In this document: piece after piece, positions 26,432 through 37,720 of the stretch | Layout of the letters: each line of letters opens with the position of its first letter | Position numbering within the stretch: the stretch's first letter is position 1 | Source of the DNA: Todiramphus chloris collaris | Taxonomy: Eukaryota; Chordata; Aves; Coraciiformes; Alcedinidae | Length of the DNA stretch: 64,000 nt | Assembly: GCA_025345505.1 (NCBI GenBank) | Contig: JANVCC010000018.1 | Span: 12,592,231 to 12,656,230 of the forward strand | Direction of reading: 5' to 3' | The notes under the pieces: generated by a model | Told to the model about the DNA's origin: nothing | The model's input: the letters and a program-made list of their open reading frames with translations, nothing else | Database searches by the model: none | Program-made: the position numbers and the translations under genes

Positions 26432-28173
26432 GAAGGTGTCCTGTTTGTACATGCAGATGGCAATGCTAGACACGCAGTGTCCTGAACACTGTCCCTCATT
26501 TTTCCTCTGCCATCCATAAATCTAATTTTAACAGCAGGAATTGCTTCTTATCCCTGCAGTAATGAAATCCAACTGTCATCTTGTAAATCCATCTACTTAG
26601 ATTATTTTCCCTCTAATCCAGCTGAGCTAATTCTTTCAACTAAAGTCTGCAAAAGAGTGACTAATTGTGCTTAGTGCTTTCATGGTGTTTGTTATGTGCA
26701 AAACATTAAACAAATGTTAATTAATTAACAAATATACAGAGTTATAAATCCACAGAGCAGTCATCAAGGCTGTGTTTAATAGTTTATTAATTAAGGTTTC
26801 ATCATTTGGATTTTATCACACATCTTAGTTCTAAATGAATTTTTCATTTTTTTTCTAGGGGAATTCCAAATGTAATCATAAAGAAACAGGAAATTGTTTC
26901 ATAATATTACAAAGTCAAGTGAGATAATATAATCTAAAAGTGTGGATGTTTTCCTACTATATCTGGTTGTTCTGTTTTTTCTAGCTGGTGTCTCCTTCTG
27001 TGCTCCTTCATGATATAATAAAGCAAACAATAAATACTCTTGCATGTACAACTCACATCTGTTGTATTTATCTCTACAAGATCTTTTTGAACTGAAGAAA
27101 TATCAGTTCTTCACCTGTAAAATGACACTGGGGACTACTGAAACTAAAAATGGAAATCTTTTTTTATTCTTCCATCTAAGAAACATTTCCTTGTCATTAA
27201 AGAAATATATCAATATGGGCCCTGATAAGCTTTAACTGTATATTTTAAGTACAGTACTTCATGGCCATTTATTACAATATGTTGATGAGAATTTATGTCT
27301 TATAGAATCAGGACACTTCCATGAGTGTAGACAGTCTGTATCTTTGAGGTCAATGAAGAGTTCTCAATGCAAATACTTACTATAGAATGTACAAAGCATT
27401 CTCAAAATACATAAAGATGTTTTTGATGACAGCTTCTGGTAACTGATAGAGACAACTGACTCTTGGATGACATATTTTGCAAGAGTGAGTGTTATAAGTG
27501 TTTCCATGTTCAGTTGTCTTCTCCCTTCTTCCTCTTTTTCATATTTTGGCCCATCAGGTGCAGGAGAACATTTCTGCTGACTTGGGCATGAGAGAATTAG
27601 AATCTAGAATTTCCCCTGTGGGCTTGAAAATCACAGTTGAGATGTTTCCTAGTGTATGTAGTAGTATTAAAAAAAAAAACCCAACAAACAACTGTATGAT
27701 TTTTGACTAGTTTAAATGTAATATTGGGAGAAGTGGTTTGCCAGGCAACATGTCCATGTTTGGTCTTTCACAAAACAAAAATGTGTGACACTATCTTAGG
27801 AGACTGATTGACTCTAACCCTTCTTGTTTGAAGGAACTTTTACAGATAGGAAATGTTCATGTACCTGTAAGGTACTGTTTGAAAAGAGAGCTCAAATAAC
27901 TTTTACTACAGGAGTATATCTGCACAAAAAAACCCACACGGACCAAGCTAGATCAGATACAGGAGCTACTAAGATCCTAATCGAGTATGGTCTAAGATTA
28001 AGTTTTGCTACTTTATGCTTTATGTCGGTGACATGGCTTCCAGCTTTGTAATCAAGAATATAACTGTATGCTGGAAGAACATGTATTAGTTTCATTTTAA
28101 ACTGTAGGGATTAAAGTGGACTCACGTAATTTTAACAGGCACCAAGGTTACTTCTCTTCTAGGTATGGCAAAT
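26432..28173. other. Unique AT-rich non-coding DNA
   Basis: Nothing recognisable. There are short frames only, with no repeat signature by eye. Confidence 0.6.
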
Positions 28174-28295
28174 GAATCATAGAATCATAGAATCACAGAA
28201 AGGTTTGGGTTGGAAGGGATCTTTGGTGATCACATTCAGGGTTCTCAAAGACCTGTTCACCCAAACTTTGAATAGTTGCAGGGATGGGGCGTCTA
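28174..28295 (-). mobile_element. CR1 LINE 3' end, minus strand, short
   Basis: Three CATAGAAT-type tail units are followed by GGTTTGGGTTGGAAGGGATC and a decayed 3' UTR, including a GCAGGGATGGGGC block that in longer copies lies near the end of ORF2. Similarity fades after about 120 bases. Confidence 0.88.
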
Positions 28296-30355
28296 CAAAT
28301 AAACTACTTTTGCAAAAAACATCTTTTGCAATATTTACATAGAAAAACATAGCTGGATTTAGATGCACTTCTTAGTAAGCTGTAACAGCTGGGGCAGAGG
28401 GAATGTTATCAAGTGCCAGGTGAAAGGGATTTTGTTATCTGGAATGGGTAATGAAGAACGTTGTTTCACAGAGGAAAATGAATATGTCATATAAAACACA
28501 GTGATGAACAGATTATTAAGAAAGCTCTGTTACAGGTCTATCTCAAACCAGCAAGAGTCACCCCCAATCACTTGTGTATCACTATCAGTATATTCCCATT
28601 TATTTGAATTTCACTGGATTATCATGAAAGCTTATTAGTGGTACAGTTATTCTTTCATTGGCTTGCTACTGTCACAGTTGTTGGCTGGCATTGTTCATAG
28701 CTATTGTTTGTAGCTTTTATTACCTCCTTGGTCTGGATAATGAATTGTTGCTAATGCTTGGTTTTCCCTCCTATTCTGGAACCCTCAAAATCAGTCTTGG
28801 TGCTTATTATTATTGTAATAAGAAGTAAGTACTGCAGCAGAAATGGCAAGTTGCTTTTCTCTCCTGTGAAATGTGACTCACATTTCTAAATATACTTTTA
28901 ACTGGTTTTTTTTTTAACTGTTTTGAATATATAGTAGCTATATATCTTATTAAAATACTGCTCCATCTAATCATGTGATGGGTAAAATGATCTTGGTAAT
29001 TCCGTGTTCTTCCTCAGAAGTGTCAGACACCTTCATCTCCCACTCGTTGAGACAGGATTTACAAACACCCAGCACTTCCTCAAAAAGACTCATACTGAAT
29101 CCTGCCAAAAAAAACCTGTCCAAATCTACTCCATGAAATCTTAGCAATGAGACAAATGTCTTCAAGATGTAATTTAAACCCTTATTGAGGTTACTAGTTT
29201 AATGTGGAGAATTACAAAACAAATATTTCAGGATATTTCTGGAGTTTCTTGCTTTCAGTTGAATGAGAGGAAAAGATTTTTTTTTTTTTTTCCTAGATAT
29301 GACAAAATTTATATTTGTAGTTCTTACTAGAATATGAATTCTCCTACCAGAGACTAAACAGAAATCAAACCAGGTTTTATTGAATTTCATACTTAATCCC
29401 TACTACCAATTGATTTCACAACAATTTCTTATATAACATGGCCACAGTCATCCTTCTGTGTTTGAGAAAACCAGGCAGATTATGTACTTTTGTTATCTCA
29501 AAATCAAAGGATGTGTAATTATAAATAAATCTGGATTAGAGATGGTCACGACTTCAGAATTCCACAAATGGCATTCAACAAAACAGAAGAATAGAAATGG
29601 ACTGTATGTCCTGAAGCATTTATGTTTCACACAAGCATAAATTTCATAAGCTTAAACATTTTTATATCCATGAGGCAAAGAACTAGAAATTCAGGGACAG
29701 ATGTCCACAAGGCATGTTACCATGTATGATATAGATATTTTTGAACGTAATGGCCTGGAAGAATTATTTCAAAGCCTGGTTACTAATCAGAGAAAAACAA
29801 TACAATTGCATGCAAAGTGTATTTTTGCTTCTTTATTTGCATTCCTCCACTCACTCTTCTTCATCTCAAGTACATTGATCAAAATGTAAAATGAAAAATA
29901 AAAGTTCTGAAAGCAAAAATATGTGCAACAAGTGGTCTTCTTCTCCAAATAACCATACTCCCAACTTTACTAGTTCAGAGAAATCATATTTTGATGGTAC
30001 GTGAACACAACCTGCACAAAAAAAACATCCAAACTTTTAGCTTTATACCCAATTCTGTCTTGTCAAAGAGACTTCTGAGCTTGTAATATCTCTAATATGT
30101 ATATAAGACTAACCCAATATTGCACTTGCCGCTATAGTGGGTTCATTGTGGCAGATGTTATAGTGGAGGAATTATTGATCTTGGGCAAGCCACACCTGCT
30201 CTACTGGGCCTTGAACTTGAGGCTTGAGAAACCTCAGCTACGCTTAGCCTGAGTAGCTGCCATATAACCAAGTCACTATCATGCAGCACTGTAAAGGCAG
30301 GTCATGGCTGGTCAGTGCTGCTCCCTGGTGGGCATCATCAATGACCTCATCAATT
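28296..30355. other. Unique AT-rich DNA with one weak exon candidate
   Basis: No repeat was recognised except a T run near 29277. A minus-strand segment at 28971-29101 is listed separately as a weak exon candidate. The last 230 bases (about 30120-30350), just before the CR1, are less AT-rich and could be an unrecognised repeat. Confidence 0.55.
28971..29101 (-). other. Weak candidate terminal coding exon (unidentified)
   Basis: On the minus strand, a pyrimidine-rich tract (TTTTTTTTGGCAG) ends at 29102 and is followed by 131 bases open to a TGA at 28971-28973. The frame enters in phase 1. The encoded tail is acidic near its end (VSDTSEEEHG). A TTTATT on the plus strand at 28716-28721 would be an AATAAA about 250 bases downstream. 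The phase matches the donor of the candidate exon at 42048-42269, about 13 kb upstream on the same strand. I do not recognise the protein. The open length is short enough to be chance. Confidence 0.15.
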
Positions 30356-30711
30356 GACCTCATAAATTTTTATAAATACATAAAGGGTGAGTGCCAGGAA
30401 GATGGAGCCAGGCTCTTCTCAGTGATGCCTGATGATAGGACAAGGGGCAGTGGGTGGAAGCTGAGGCATAGGAATTTTCATGCAAACATGAGGAGGAATT
30501 TTTTCACTGTGAGGGAGATGGAACTCTGGAACAGGCTGCCCAGGGGGGTTGTGGAGTCTCCTTCTCTGGAGATATTCAAAACTCACTTGGATGCATTCCT
30601 GTGTGATCTGCTCTAGGTGATCCTGCTCTGGCAGGGGGGTTGTACTAGATGATCTTTCGAGGTCCCTTCCAGCCCCTGACATTCTGTGATTCTGTGTGAT
30701 TCTGTGATTCT
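30356..30711 (+). mobile_element. CR1 LINE, 5'-truncated, plus strand
   Basis: It starts within the end of ORF2 (the [18 protein letters not shown] region), continues through a still-open frame ([51 protein letters not shown]) to its stop near 30614, then runs through the 3' UTR (GATCCTGCTCTGGCAGGGGGGTTG, GATGATCTTTC) and a tail of four ATTCTGTG-type units. The intact C-terminal frame shows it is one of the younger copies here. It contains no reverse-transcriptase motif. Confidence 0.95.
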
Positions 30712-31799
30712 ACCCTGTCAGGAGAAGATAAGTAGTTTTGTTTGCTATAGAAGATAAAAGACATTGAAGTGTGAGAGGGAGACTAAACCTCTGTGCAGAT
30801 GGGATCTGAGCAGCAAGCTGTGGGAATTCACCTGGGGTCACTCCAATGTTGCACAGAAGCGGAGTTCCCAGCATCTGAAGGGACATAAGATTTACTTTCT
30901 AATGATATTTTTCCTTCCTATTTCTATCTTCTTGTTAAGGCAATTTTATTACACTATTTGCTGTTATGTCTTTCTGATTGAGATCTAGAAAGAATCCTGC
31001 ACCTTCCATTCCCCCAGCCCAGAGCAGCACCTGAGTCTTTATTTTCCATGATACAGATAATTACAGCATTGATGACACAGTAGCAAATGTAGTGAATGTG
31101 TGTGTAGCAAAAAAAAGTAGCAAAATCGTTGCAGCTTTCAAAAGAGTCTTTAATTTTCATGTAGCCAGGCAAGCCAAAGTTAGACAGGTATAACTATATC
31201 CACTATTGGTACAAACTGGCAGAGGTTCACTCAGTTTATCCTGTCATGGGATTCTGATTATGAATATTTAAACCTTCAGGATATCTTCAAACCTAATCTA
31301 GTAAATCTTGCCTGCTTTTCATCCCATGTTCTCCATTCTTGTACCTCTTTTTCTTAAAGCTGAAATTTTGTAGTGACCCAGCACTGGTTTTATGGCAAAA
31401 ATGTTTTATGCTCAAAAGCAGAAGAAATAATTTATTTCTACTACTTTTATTTTCTTCCTCATTTTGATGCTATCAGGAAGTATTATGATGTTAAAGTCTT
31501 TCTAACTATACTCATTAAAAGGTTGCCATTATTTGGAGAGCTGTATGAATGGAAATTATTGACCTTAATTCATTTCAGACAAGTCAGTATTATAAAAGCC
31601 AGTATCATAGTTGACAGTAATTAATACTTAACTTCTGCTGTTTCCCCAGAGAAGCAACGTAATGAATGACTGTAGACTACTATTTGCTATTTTATAAATT
31701 GAATTCACTTACCTCTAAAAAGGAACAATAAAAGATTGTGATTGTGATACATGATATGCACTCTAAAAAAAACCAGGTAGTAAGTACAAATTGAGGTTA
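30712..31799. other. Unique non-coding DNA
   Basis: No gene or repeat recognised. The first 200 bases are less AT-rich. Frames of 72-83 codons at 30954-31172 (-) and 31373-31624 (+) lack any sign of coding. Confidence 0.6.
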
Positions 31800-32517
31800 T
31801 GTCCTGGTCTGAGTGAGAACAGGACTATTCCTGTTCAGTGATTTTACTTTTCATCTGTCTTCTGAGTAACTTCACTTTCTGAAGTTAACAGCATATTTTC
31901 ACAATGTCTGCTTTTAGCAGTGATAGTGCTCAGTGCTTATAGTTACTACCAAGGATTTGTATTCGGACCAAGGTCACTGATAAATCTTGTGTACCATCCA
32001 TCTTGGGGATGCAGAAAGTAAAAGGCCACACCTGTGGAGAGGAACAGACAGGACTGGTGACCCTCAAATGATCAATGAGGGATTCCATTCCATTTCATAT
32101 GTATCATATTCAGTGTAAAACTGAGGCATCACAAGGGTCAAGCTCTTCCAGCTTCTTCCTCTCTTCTTCAGTGGTCAGCATTTGAGGAGGACTCTGTCTA
32201 TTCTACCTTCAATCCTGATCCATGTGTTCCTGAATCTAGTTCCAGAACCCACCTCCTGAGTCCAGTTCTCATGTACCAGTGAGTCCACTCTGTGACTTCC
32301 CCAGTTCCTGCTCCATCAGTGGTGATGATGACATAATTGCCATCAGTGGAGGCTTGGATTCAATATTGGTTGTGCATATATTTCTTTATATTCCATTTTA
32401 TTATTTGTATTTTCATCAAAGCTGTTTTAGTTTTCTTTTCCAATCCATAAATGTCTCTCCCTTATTCCCTTTCTCTTCCCTTTTGGGAAGGGAGAGAGGT
32501 TAACAGAGCATTTCACA
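31800..32517 (+). mobile_element. Solo LTR of an avian endogenous retrovirus, plus strand
   Basis: It starts TGTCCTGGTCTGAGTGAGAA and ends in TTTCACA after the GGGAAGGGAGAG block and GTTAACAGAGCA. Internal blocks match a known avian LTR type: GGCCACACCTGTGGAGAGG, ATTCCATTCCAT, CAGTGTAAAACTGAGGCA, the GCATTTGAGGAGGACTC block, GTGATGATGACAT and AGCTGTTTTAGTTTTCTTTTCC. Orientation was assigned from that match. The polyadenylation-signal region reads CATCAAAGC here, so it is probably decayed. There are no retroviral genes on either side. Its right end touches the 3' end of the minus-strand CR1 that begins at 32518, with no spacer and no visible target duplication. Confidence 0.85.
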
Positions 32518-33758
32518 GAACCAGAGAAACACAGAATTGTCACAATTGGAAAAGATATCTAAGATCACTGATTCCAACTGTCAACCCCTCCCCACCAAAA
32601 AAAATCCCCAGCACCTCACCATCCCACTAGAGCATGTCCTGAAGTACCTCATCTACACGTTTTTTGACTACTTCCAGGGATGGTGACTCCAATATCTCAC
32701 TGGGCTTCCCGTTCCAGCAGCTGACTACTACTATTTCAGTAGAGAAATTCTTCCTAATATCTAGTCTAAACCTCCCCTGGTGCAAATTCAGGCCATTTTC
32801 TCTTGTCCTGTCATTATTTACTTAAGAGAAGAGGCCGAACCCATCTCACTACAACCTCCTTTCAGGTAGTTAGTTATAAAGATCAATAAGATCTCCCCTC
32901 AGCCTATTCTTTTCCAAACTAAACAATTTCAATTCCCTCATCCTCTCCTCATAGGACTTGTTCTCCAGACCCTTCTCCAACTTCGTTGCCCTTCTCTGAA
33001 CTCACTCCAGCAGCTCCATGTCTTTCTTGAGTGAGGGGCCCAGAACTGAACACAGTACTCAAGGTACAGTACTCACCAGTGCTGAGTACAGGGTGACAAC
33101 ACTTCCCCAGTCCTGTTAGCCACACTATTTACAATACAAGCCAGGATGCCATTGGCCTTCTTGGGTACCTGGGAAGACTGCTGGCTCATACTCAGCTTCC
33201 AACCAATATAACTAGTTACTTTTTTGCTGGGCAACTTTCCAACCACTCTTCACCAAGACCTTAGCATTGCCTGGAGTTGTTGCAACTGAAATGCAGGACC
33301 TGGCACTTGACCTTGTTAAACCCCATACAATTGTCATTGGCCCACTGATTCAACCTGTCCACATGCCTCCACTGATTCAACGTGTCCACATGCCTCTGCT
33401 GAGCCTTCCTACTCTCAAGTAGATTGACGCTCCCACCCAATTTGGTATCATCTGCAAACATGCTGAGGAAGCACTCAGTCCCATCAGGAAGCACTCAATA
33501 CCCTCATCCAAACCACTGATAAAGATATTGAACAAGACTTGCCCCAAAACTGAGTCCTAGGGGACACCACTGGTGACTGGCCACCAACTGGATTTAACTC
33601 CATTCTCTACAATTCTCTGGGTCTGTCTGGCCATCCAGTTTTTAACCCAGCAAAGAGTACACCTGTCTATGCAATGAACCATCAGCTTCTCTAGGAGAAT
33701 GCTGTGGGAGATGGTGTCAAAGGTTTTACTAAAGTCCAGGTGGATGACATCCTCTTCC
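32518..33758 (-). mobile_element. CR1 LINE, 5'-truncated, minus strand
   Basis: The left edge is a decayed CR1 tail (GAACCAGAGAAACACAGAATTG), then a diverged 3' UTR, ORF2 C-terminus and reverse-transcriptase domain as far as the motif A region at about 33720-33758. It is about 1.24 kb long and an older subfamily than the 53.9 kb copy. Two internal tandem duplications are visible in the plus-strand reading: about 25 bases at 33345-33400 (CCACATGCCTCCACTGATTC unit) and about 20 bases around 33468-33500 (GGAAGCACTCA unit). The LTR at 31800-32517 abuts its 3' end. Confidence 0.93.
33261..33758 (-). pseudogene. CR1 ORF2 fragment (reverse transcriptase motifs A to C)
   Basis: The minus strand encodes, in order, motif A (HLDFSKTFDT, with the catalytic Asp kept), NWMARQTQRIVENG, SSW, a GVP whose following Gln codon has become a stop (TAG), then [12 protein letters not shown] and motif [10 protein letters not shown] (about 33438-33460). 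Small duplications just before and after motif C add residues and repeat the [13 protein letters not shown] region. With a nonsense codon at motif B and duplicated segments, it cannot encode a working enzyme. Confidence 0.88.
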
Positions 33759-34180
33759 TTTCTTTTTGTTATAGGACTAGTGGATGGCACTTGCCCTAAA
33801 CCTTGACAGTTTATCCTTCTAAAATATTAAAATCCGTTTAAATAAACAAGCAAACTGCAAAGTGCCCCAAGGTCCATATTTTGATAGCTTGAGATAAAAA
33901 GAAGTGTTCCTCCCAAGAAATGTTCCCTTCTAGAACAGGATTAAAGTAGCCTTGCAGTTCAATGAACCTTCACCTCTGTAGAGAATTTCAAGTCTCCAGA
34001 CCAACCACTCCAGCGTCTTTCATTAAAGTTGTTGAAAGCCAAAAGCAGGGAGGGAGGAGTGTACCTATATATTTGCAAGCCTCAGAAATTCCGTACTTTA
34101 TTGTGTTGCTTAGTTCTTCCTGCCTGCTCTCTGAAATGCACCTTTCACAGAAGAACTACACAAGTCTAACATGAACTAAA
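33759..34180. other. Spacer between CR1 and tandem repeat
   Basis: No repeat was identified with confidence. The last 40 bases have slight similarity to the end of the tandem unit that follows (TTTCACAGAA ... AACTAAA), so the array may once have extended a little to the left. Confidence 0.5.
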
Positions 34181-34705
34181 GGTCCATACTCTTTGGGCCT
34201 GTGAAAGGGATGCCAGGCATAGGTGAGAGCAAGAATGAGAATTCAGGGCTAGCAGCTTTCTTTTAGGAACAATCCCTAGATGTTTCCAATTGTTAGGGTC
34301 AGTTCCAGAAAAAAAAAGGGCATATTTTTCAGAACAACCTCTTCTGTAGCCTAAAGTAAAAGTAGCAGGTCCATACTCTTTGGGCCTGTGAATGGGCTAC
34401 TAGGAGTAGGTGAGGGCAAACATGACAATTCAGGACTAGCAGCTTACTTTTGGGAGCAATTCCTAGACTTTTGCAATTTGTAGAGTAGCTCGTTGGTAAA
34501 AAAAAAAAAAGGCATATTTTTCAGAACAATCTCTTCTGTAGCCTGAAGTAAAGTTAACAGGTCCCTATTTTTTGGGCCTGTGGATGGGCTGCCAGAAGTA
34601 GGTAGTGCGAACATGAGAATTCAGGACTAGCAGCTTTCTTTTGGGAGCAATCCTTAGATGTTTCCAATTGTTAGGGTCAGTTCTAGTCAAAAAAAAAAAA
34701 AAAGG
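34181..34705. repeat. Tandem array, about 190-bp unit, 2.8 copies
   Basis: Three successive copies begin with GGTCC(A/C)TA and TTTGGGCCTGTG, at 34181, 34368 and 34560 (periods 187 and 192). Each copy contains AATTCAGG(G/A)CTAGCAGCTT, a TTTTGGGAGCAAT-like block, an A-rich stretch that grows from about 9 to 13 to 15 A, and, in copies 1 and 2, GGCATATTTTTCAGAACAA and TCTTCTGTAGCCT. Copy 3 is cut off after its A run. Copies look roughly 80-90% alike by eye. There is no open frame across the units and I do not recognise a family. It looks like a small satellite or a segmentally amplified unique sequence. Confidence 0.92.
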
Positions 34706-37411
34706 CTAACTTTAGTCCAATTATTTCTTGCACAAAGAACTGTGATTTCGTAACAGCAAACTAGTGGAGGAGAGTATATTGGAAAGCCTTTACTACATAG
34801 CATGTATCAAGATTAATTATTGCACTTAGCCTAGAGCACATCAGTTTAGTCTCTGTTATAATTTAATTATCTTCCTAGTTATCTTTTAATTATCCTATTT
34901 CCCTACTAATGCTAATGTATATGTAGCTGCTATTCTGCATCTTTTTCCTTTACACAGGAGAAAACACATGGGTTTTGAACTGCAGCACAGCTTGTGCCAT
35001 TGTTTTCTAAACGTTACCTACATTACAAAATCTTTTCTTTAAAACCACAGCTTTGATCACAGAATACCATTAGCACAGTAACTGATCAGAGTAAACAGAG
35101 CATTTCATTATTTTATAAGAATTGTTATAGCCTGAAATGTTACACTGATAATTGCTTTCCCTTTTATATAGATCCTTGTACGTATTAGGAAGAATACTGG
35201 TATGTGAAGAATATTTGTATGTGAAGCATTGGGGATTGACCTCTCACTATTCACTCATTCCCTCCCCAGAGAATAGAAGATCTTATGGGATAGCTTCCAT
35301 AAGAGCAATCCACACGTGCTTTGGGTTGTTATTGAGGAGAATGTTTTCCCTTAGTGCTTTTTATTGGGTTTTTTCAACAACAACGTTAACAGGCAACAAA
35401 ACAAAAAAGTCTAATAGCAAACTGCAAGAGATGGTTCCTTGGGCAGTGCACGTTAAATTTTACTGTCCTCTGCTACAGAATGTGGATAAATTAGCAGAAA
35501 TGAAGGAAATGTTAGAATAGTGTTAGAAATATTTAAACTGGTGACTATTCAATATGGGTTATGCTAAAATGCCAATTGCAGGGAAACTGAATGTTATACT
35601 TCACCGGACAACCTGAGATACCTCTCCCAGAAAGCTTGTATAAGGCTTAGACAGAGATTGGAGCTTTACTGAAGATACATGTGCACAAAATGTGCTAGAC
35701 TGATAAATGGTAACTGTCAACAATCTGTCAAATATCAACAATCAAATATCAACCTGCAGTAATAACCTGATTACTAGCCCTGGCTTCAACTGTCAACATC
35801 TTGTACCAAAGCTGAAGACATTTAAGGAGAACTGAGGCTGAAGAGACTCAAGAAGGCATTGAAGAAGGGTGGTTATTTTTCTGTTTTCTCAGATATATAC
35901 TATTTCTGTGTTTGGCAAGCACACCAAATATAGCACATAAAAAAAGAGATATTTGCTCATTTGTCCAGAGTTTCTGGATGTTTGGTACCTTGCTGAGAAC
36001 AGAAATACTACTGCCAGCAAGGTAGCTACATAAATTCCCATATGGCCATGCTGATGCCCATCACACACATAAGCACAAACGACTGAGTTGAGTATTCACA
36101 TAGCATACAGAAGGGGCAGGAAGATTTCCTCTTTTTCTTTACTTAGAAAAGTGATTTGAACTCAGGTCTTCTTTACAAAAAGTGCTAGGAGTGCTAAATA
36201 GCTTATCATGGGGTCTCTCTTCACCTTTCCAGTTAAAGCAATGCTGGTCTGCTTGAAAAACATTAAATGCTCCTTTTGTCTACAGGCAGCCCCATGCACA
36301 GCATTTCCCCTCACTACTTTTGAGTGTGTAATTACTTGTTCAACAGAGAACATTTTCAGAGCATCCCCTGATCCAGGAGCTCACAAACATTTCTGGAAGA
36401 AGTGTTTCCCAATTTCTTTCTTCATTTCCTGCAGAGAGAGCCTGGAGCAATCAACTTTGGCTTCAGGGCTGTGTATCTTCTATCAATGCCTGTCTCTGTG
36501 ATACTGAACCTAACACACTGGAGTCTATGTGCTGGCACACTGAGCTGATTCCACACTCCTTCCTGAGAAGCATTTTTACTCCCTTTTTTCTACACAACTC
36601 CCCAGAGCTATGAAGGGAAAGGATCTCATTTAACCTTTTCCTTTGAAAAGGGGAAGGTGTTGCTAAAGGGTATACTGCACAGTATTAAAAAAAGAAAATT
36701 CTACTTAGTGGAGGCATTGGTTTGGGTAGCACTTGACATCAAAACATGAGAAAATTGTAGTTCAGAGTGTTTTCACTTGTCCCTCCAACAACAGTTGCAT
36801 ATGAAATTGTGTGCTGTTTTTTGTCAATTAGTATAAGATGAAAATGCTTGTTGAATCCAATTCTGAATGGATCTATGTTAATTTCGTGGTATGTTTCCAG
36901 ATTATATCCTTCAGTTTGACAGATTTTTGTGAAATTTTATATGGCAACATCTGATTTATTTAGTTAGAGATGCTACCTAATGAGAAAAGTAAACAGTCTC
37001 ACTAGCCTTTGCTTTCAAATATCAGTTCCCATTAGGGACATTTCTGCAAACCCTTACTGCTTATCACTCTATTAAGTGGATATTTTCTGACTAAGAAAAC
37101 TTTCCAAATCCAAACATTATAATTTAACTGAAATATAGATACTTATATAGATATAATATATAGATAATAATAAATATAGATATTTATTTCCATTTATACG
37201 TTTTAATAATAGCTTCTTTTTTTTGCTGTTAAGATTTAAGCAAAGTCTTTCCTTCCCTCTAGCCAATCATTCTCATTTCATTTATGCGGCAGTGGAAGAA
37301 CAATTAATCTACAACCTGTGATGATGCAGACATTGTCATGACAATAATTTATCACATTTATTTTATGGAATGAGATGTCAAGATCTGTTGTAAGCCAGAA
37401 AATTCTTCCCT
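34706..37411. other. Unique AT-rich non-coding DNA
   Basis: No named element. A 122-codon frame at 35152-35520 (+) follows a pyrimidine-rich AG but lacks a convincing donor and resembles nothing I know. A small ATATCAACAATC-like duplication occurs at 35715-35752, and a TATAGATA-type simple repeat at 37131-37185. Confidence 0.55.
37131..37185. repeat. TATAGATA-type AT-rich simple repeat
   Basis: Imperfect tandem TAGATA / TATAGATA units. Ordinary low-complexity DNA. Confidence 0.8.
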
Positions 37412-37720
37412 AATCACAGAATCATAGAATCACAGAACAATAGTTGTTGGAAAGACCCTCTGCAGATCATCTAGTACAAGCCCCCTGCCAAAATAGGTTC
37501 ACCAGGTTGCCCAGGACCACATCCAAGTGGATTTTGAAAGTCTCCAGAAAAGCAGACTCCACAGCCTCTCTGGGCAGCCTGTTTCAGTGTTCTGTCACCC
37601 TCACAGGAAAGAAGTTTTTCCCTATGTTCAGACAGACCTGCCTGTGTTCCAATTTGTGCCTATTGCCTCTTGCCCTAGTCTGGCCCCATACTCTTAACAC
37701 CCACCCTTTGGATATTTATA
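37412..37720 (-). mobile_element. CR1 LINE, 5'-truncated, minus strand, head-to-head partner
   Basis: It starts with the CR1 tail (three CAGAATC/TAGAATC units), then a TTGTTGGAAAGACC block, the CCCCCTGCC block, and reads backward through the 3' UTR and the last about 70 codons of ORF2 (FKIHLDVV.. and [10 protein letters not shown] regions on the minus strand). It ends at the GATATTTATA block, where a plus-strand CR1 begins directly. It belongs to the same general subfamily as the copy at 6.9 kb. Confidence 0.94.

Noticed and set aside
34181-34705. Regularly spaced repeats considered as a CRISPR array
   Set aside because: The unit is about 190 bases with no short repeat/variable spacer layout, and the window is from a bird.
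35152-35520. 122-codon plus-strand open frame after a pyrimidine-rich AG
   Set aside because: It has no convincing splice donor or start context, the composition is unlike a conserved protein, and the length is within chance for this many bases and frames.
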